Source: CBCPMX01 sp965120355 (GTDB lineage Bacteria; Bacillota; Clostridia; Oscillospirales; Oscillospiraceae). Taken from it: a stretch of 5,374 nucleotides of DNA. Under the pieces are notes generated by a model. The model had not been told where the DNA came from, searched no databases, and worked only from the letters and a program-made list of their open reading frames with translations. Below, in pieces: positions 5,278 to 5,374 of this stretch. The position numbers were made by a program, and so were the translations under genes. The stretch spans positions 1 through 5,374 of the forward strand of contig CBCPMX010000081.1 in NCBI GenBank assembly GCA_965120355.1, given 5' to 3'. Each line of letters opens with the position of its first letter. Position 1 is the first letter of the stretch.

Positions 5278-5374
5278 CCGCTGCGCTCCAAGGCACCAAA
5301 GGGAATGAAACACAGGCACCTCTGGCGCAGCCAGTCGTAATTTGTTAGAATGCACTTGAGGAAGCAGGCACACT
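5278..5374 (-). other. Upstream region of the methyltransferase gene with short repeats
   Basis: No gene is recognised. Seen are a 5-bp hairpin, CTGGC (5322-5326) with GCCAG (5330-5334), and three copies of AGGCAC on the plus strand (5291-5296, 5314-5319, 5366-5371). No convincing sigma-A promoter was found, so the methyltransferase promoter may be weak or lie beyond the window edge. Confidence 0.35.

Noticed and set aside
5260..5373. N-terminal extension of the methyltransferase to the window edge
   Set aside because: The added residues do not fit the family. The ATG at 5259 gives the expected length, and an RBS lies just upstream of it.

Overview
The window looks like a chromosomal segment of a moderately GC-rich Bacillota, most likely a gut clostridium of the Oscillospirales (Oscillospiraceae/Ruminococcaceae-like). 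This is inferred from strong AAAGGAG-type ribosome binding sites, consensus-like sigma-A promoters, and the mix of a zinc-type ROK sugar kinase, a Bacillus-type D-amino acid aminotransferase, a YegS/DgkB-type lipid kinase and a YpsC/RlmL-type rRNA methyltransferase. No mobile element, CRISPR array, tRNA or rRNA was seen.

Layout, left to right. Positions 1-187 are non-coding: three small inverted repeats, then an extended -10 promoter and a strong RBS. A two-gene plus-strand operon follows: a ROK-family glucokinase (188-1135) and, 21 bp later, a D-alanine/D-amino acid aminotransferase (1157-2002). Next is a 375-bp gap. Its first ~200 bp are GC-rich and full of inverted repeats with no gene, and its last ~160 bp are AT-rich and carry a near-consensus sigma-A promoter, a leader hairpin and an RBS. 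These drive a small membrane protein of unknown function starting at 2378. Its reading frame appears broken by a -1 shift: the N-terminal frame stops at 2890, while a protein-like C-terminal part continues in another frame to 2985, directly before a strong intrinsic terminator (2996-3058).

The right half is on the minus strand, convergent with the left half. A THUMP-domain class I RNA methyltransferase (4147-5259) is followed after 16 bp by a diacylglycerol kinase-family lipid kinase (3183-4130), forming a probable two-gene operon. It ends in its own hairpin at 3127-3169, so the two transcription units meet between back-to-back terminators.

Functionally these are housekeeping genes: glucose phosphorylation, D-amino acid supply for peptidoglycan, lipid phosphorylation and 23S rRNA modification. 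No new multi-gene system is evident. The two places that most deserve a second look are the structured gene-less stretch at 2003-2220 and the frameshifted membrane-protein gene.
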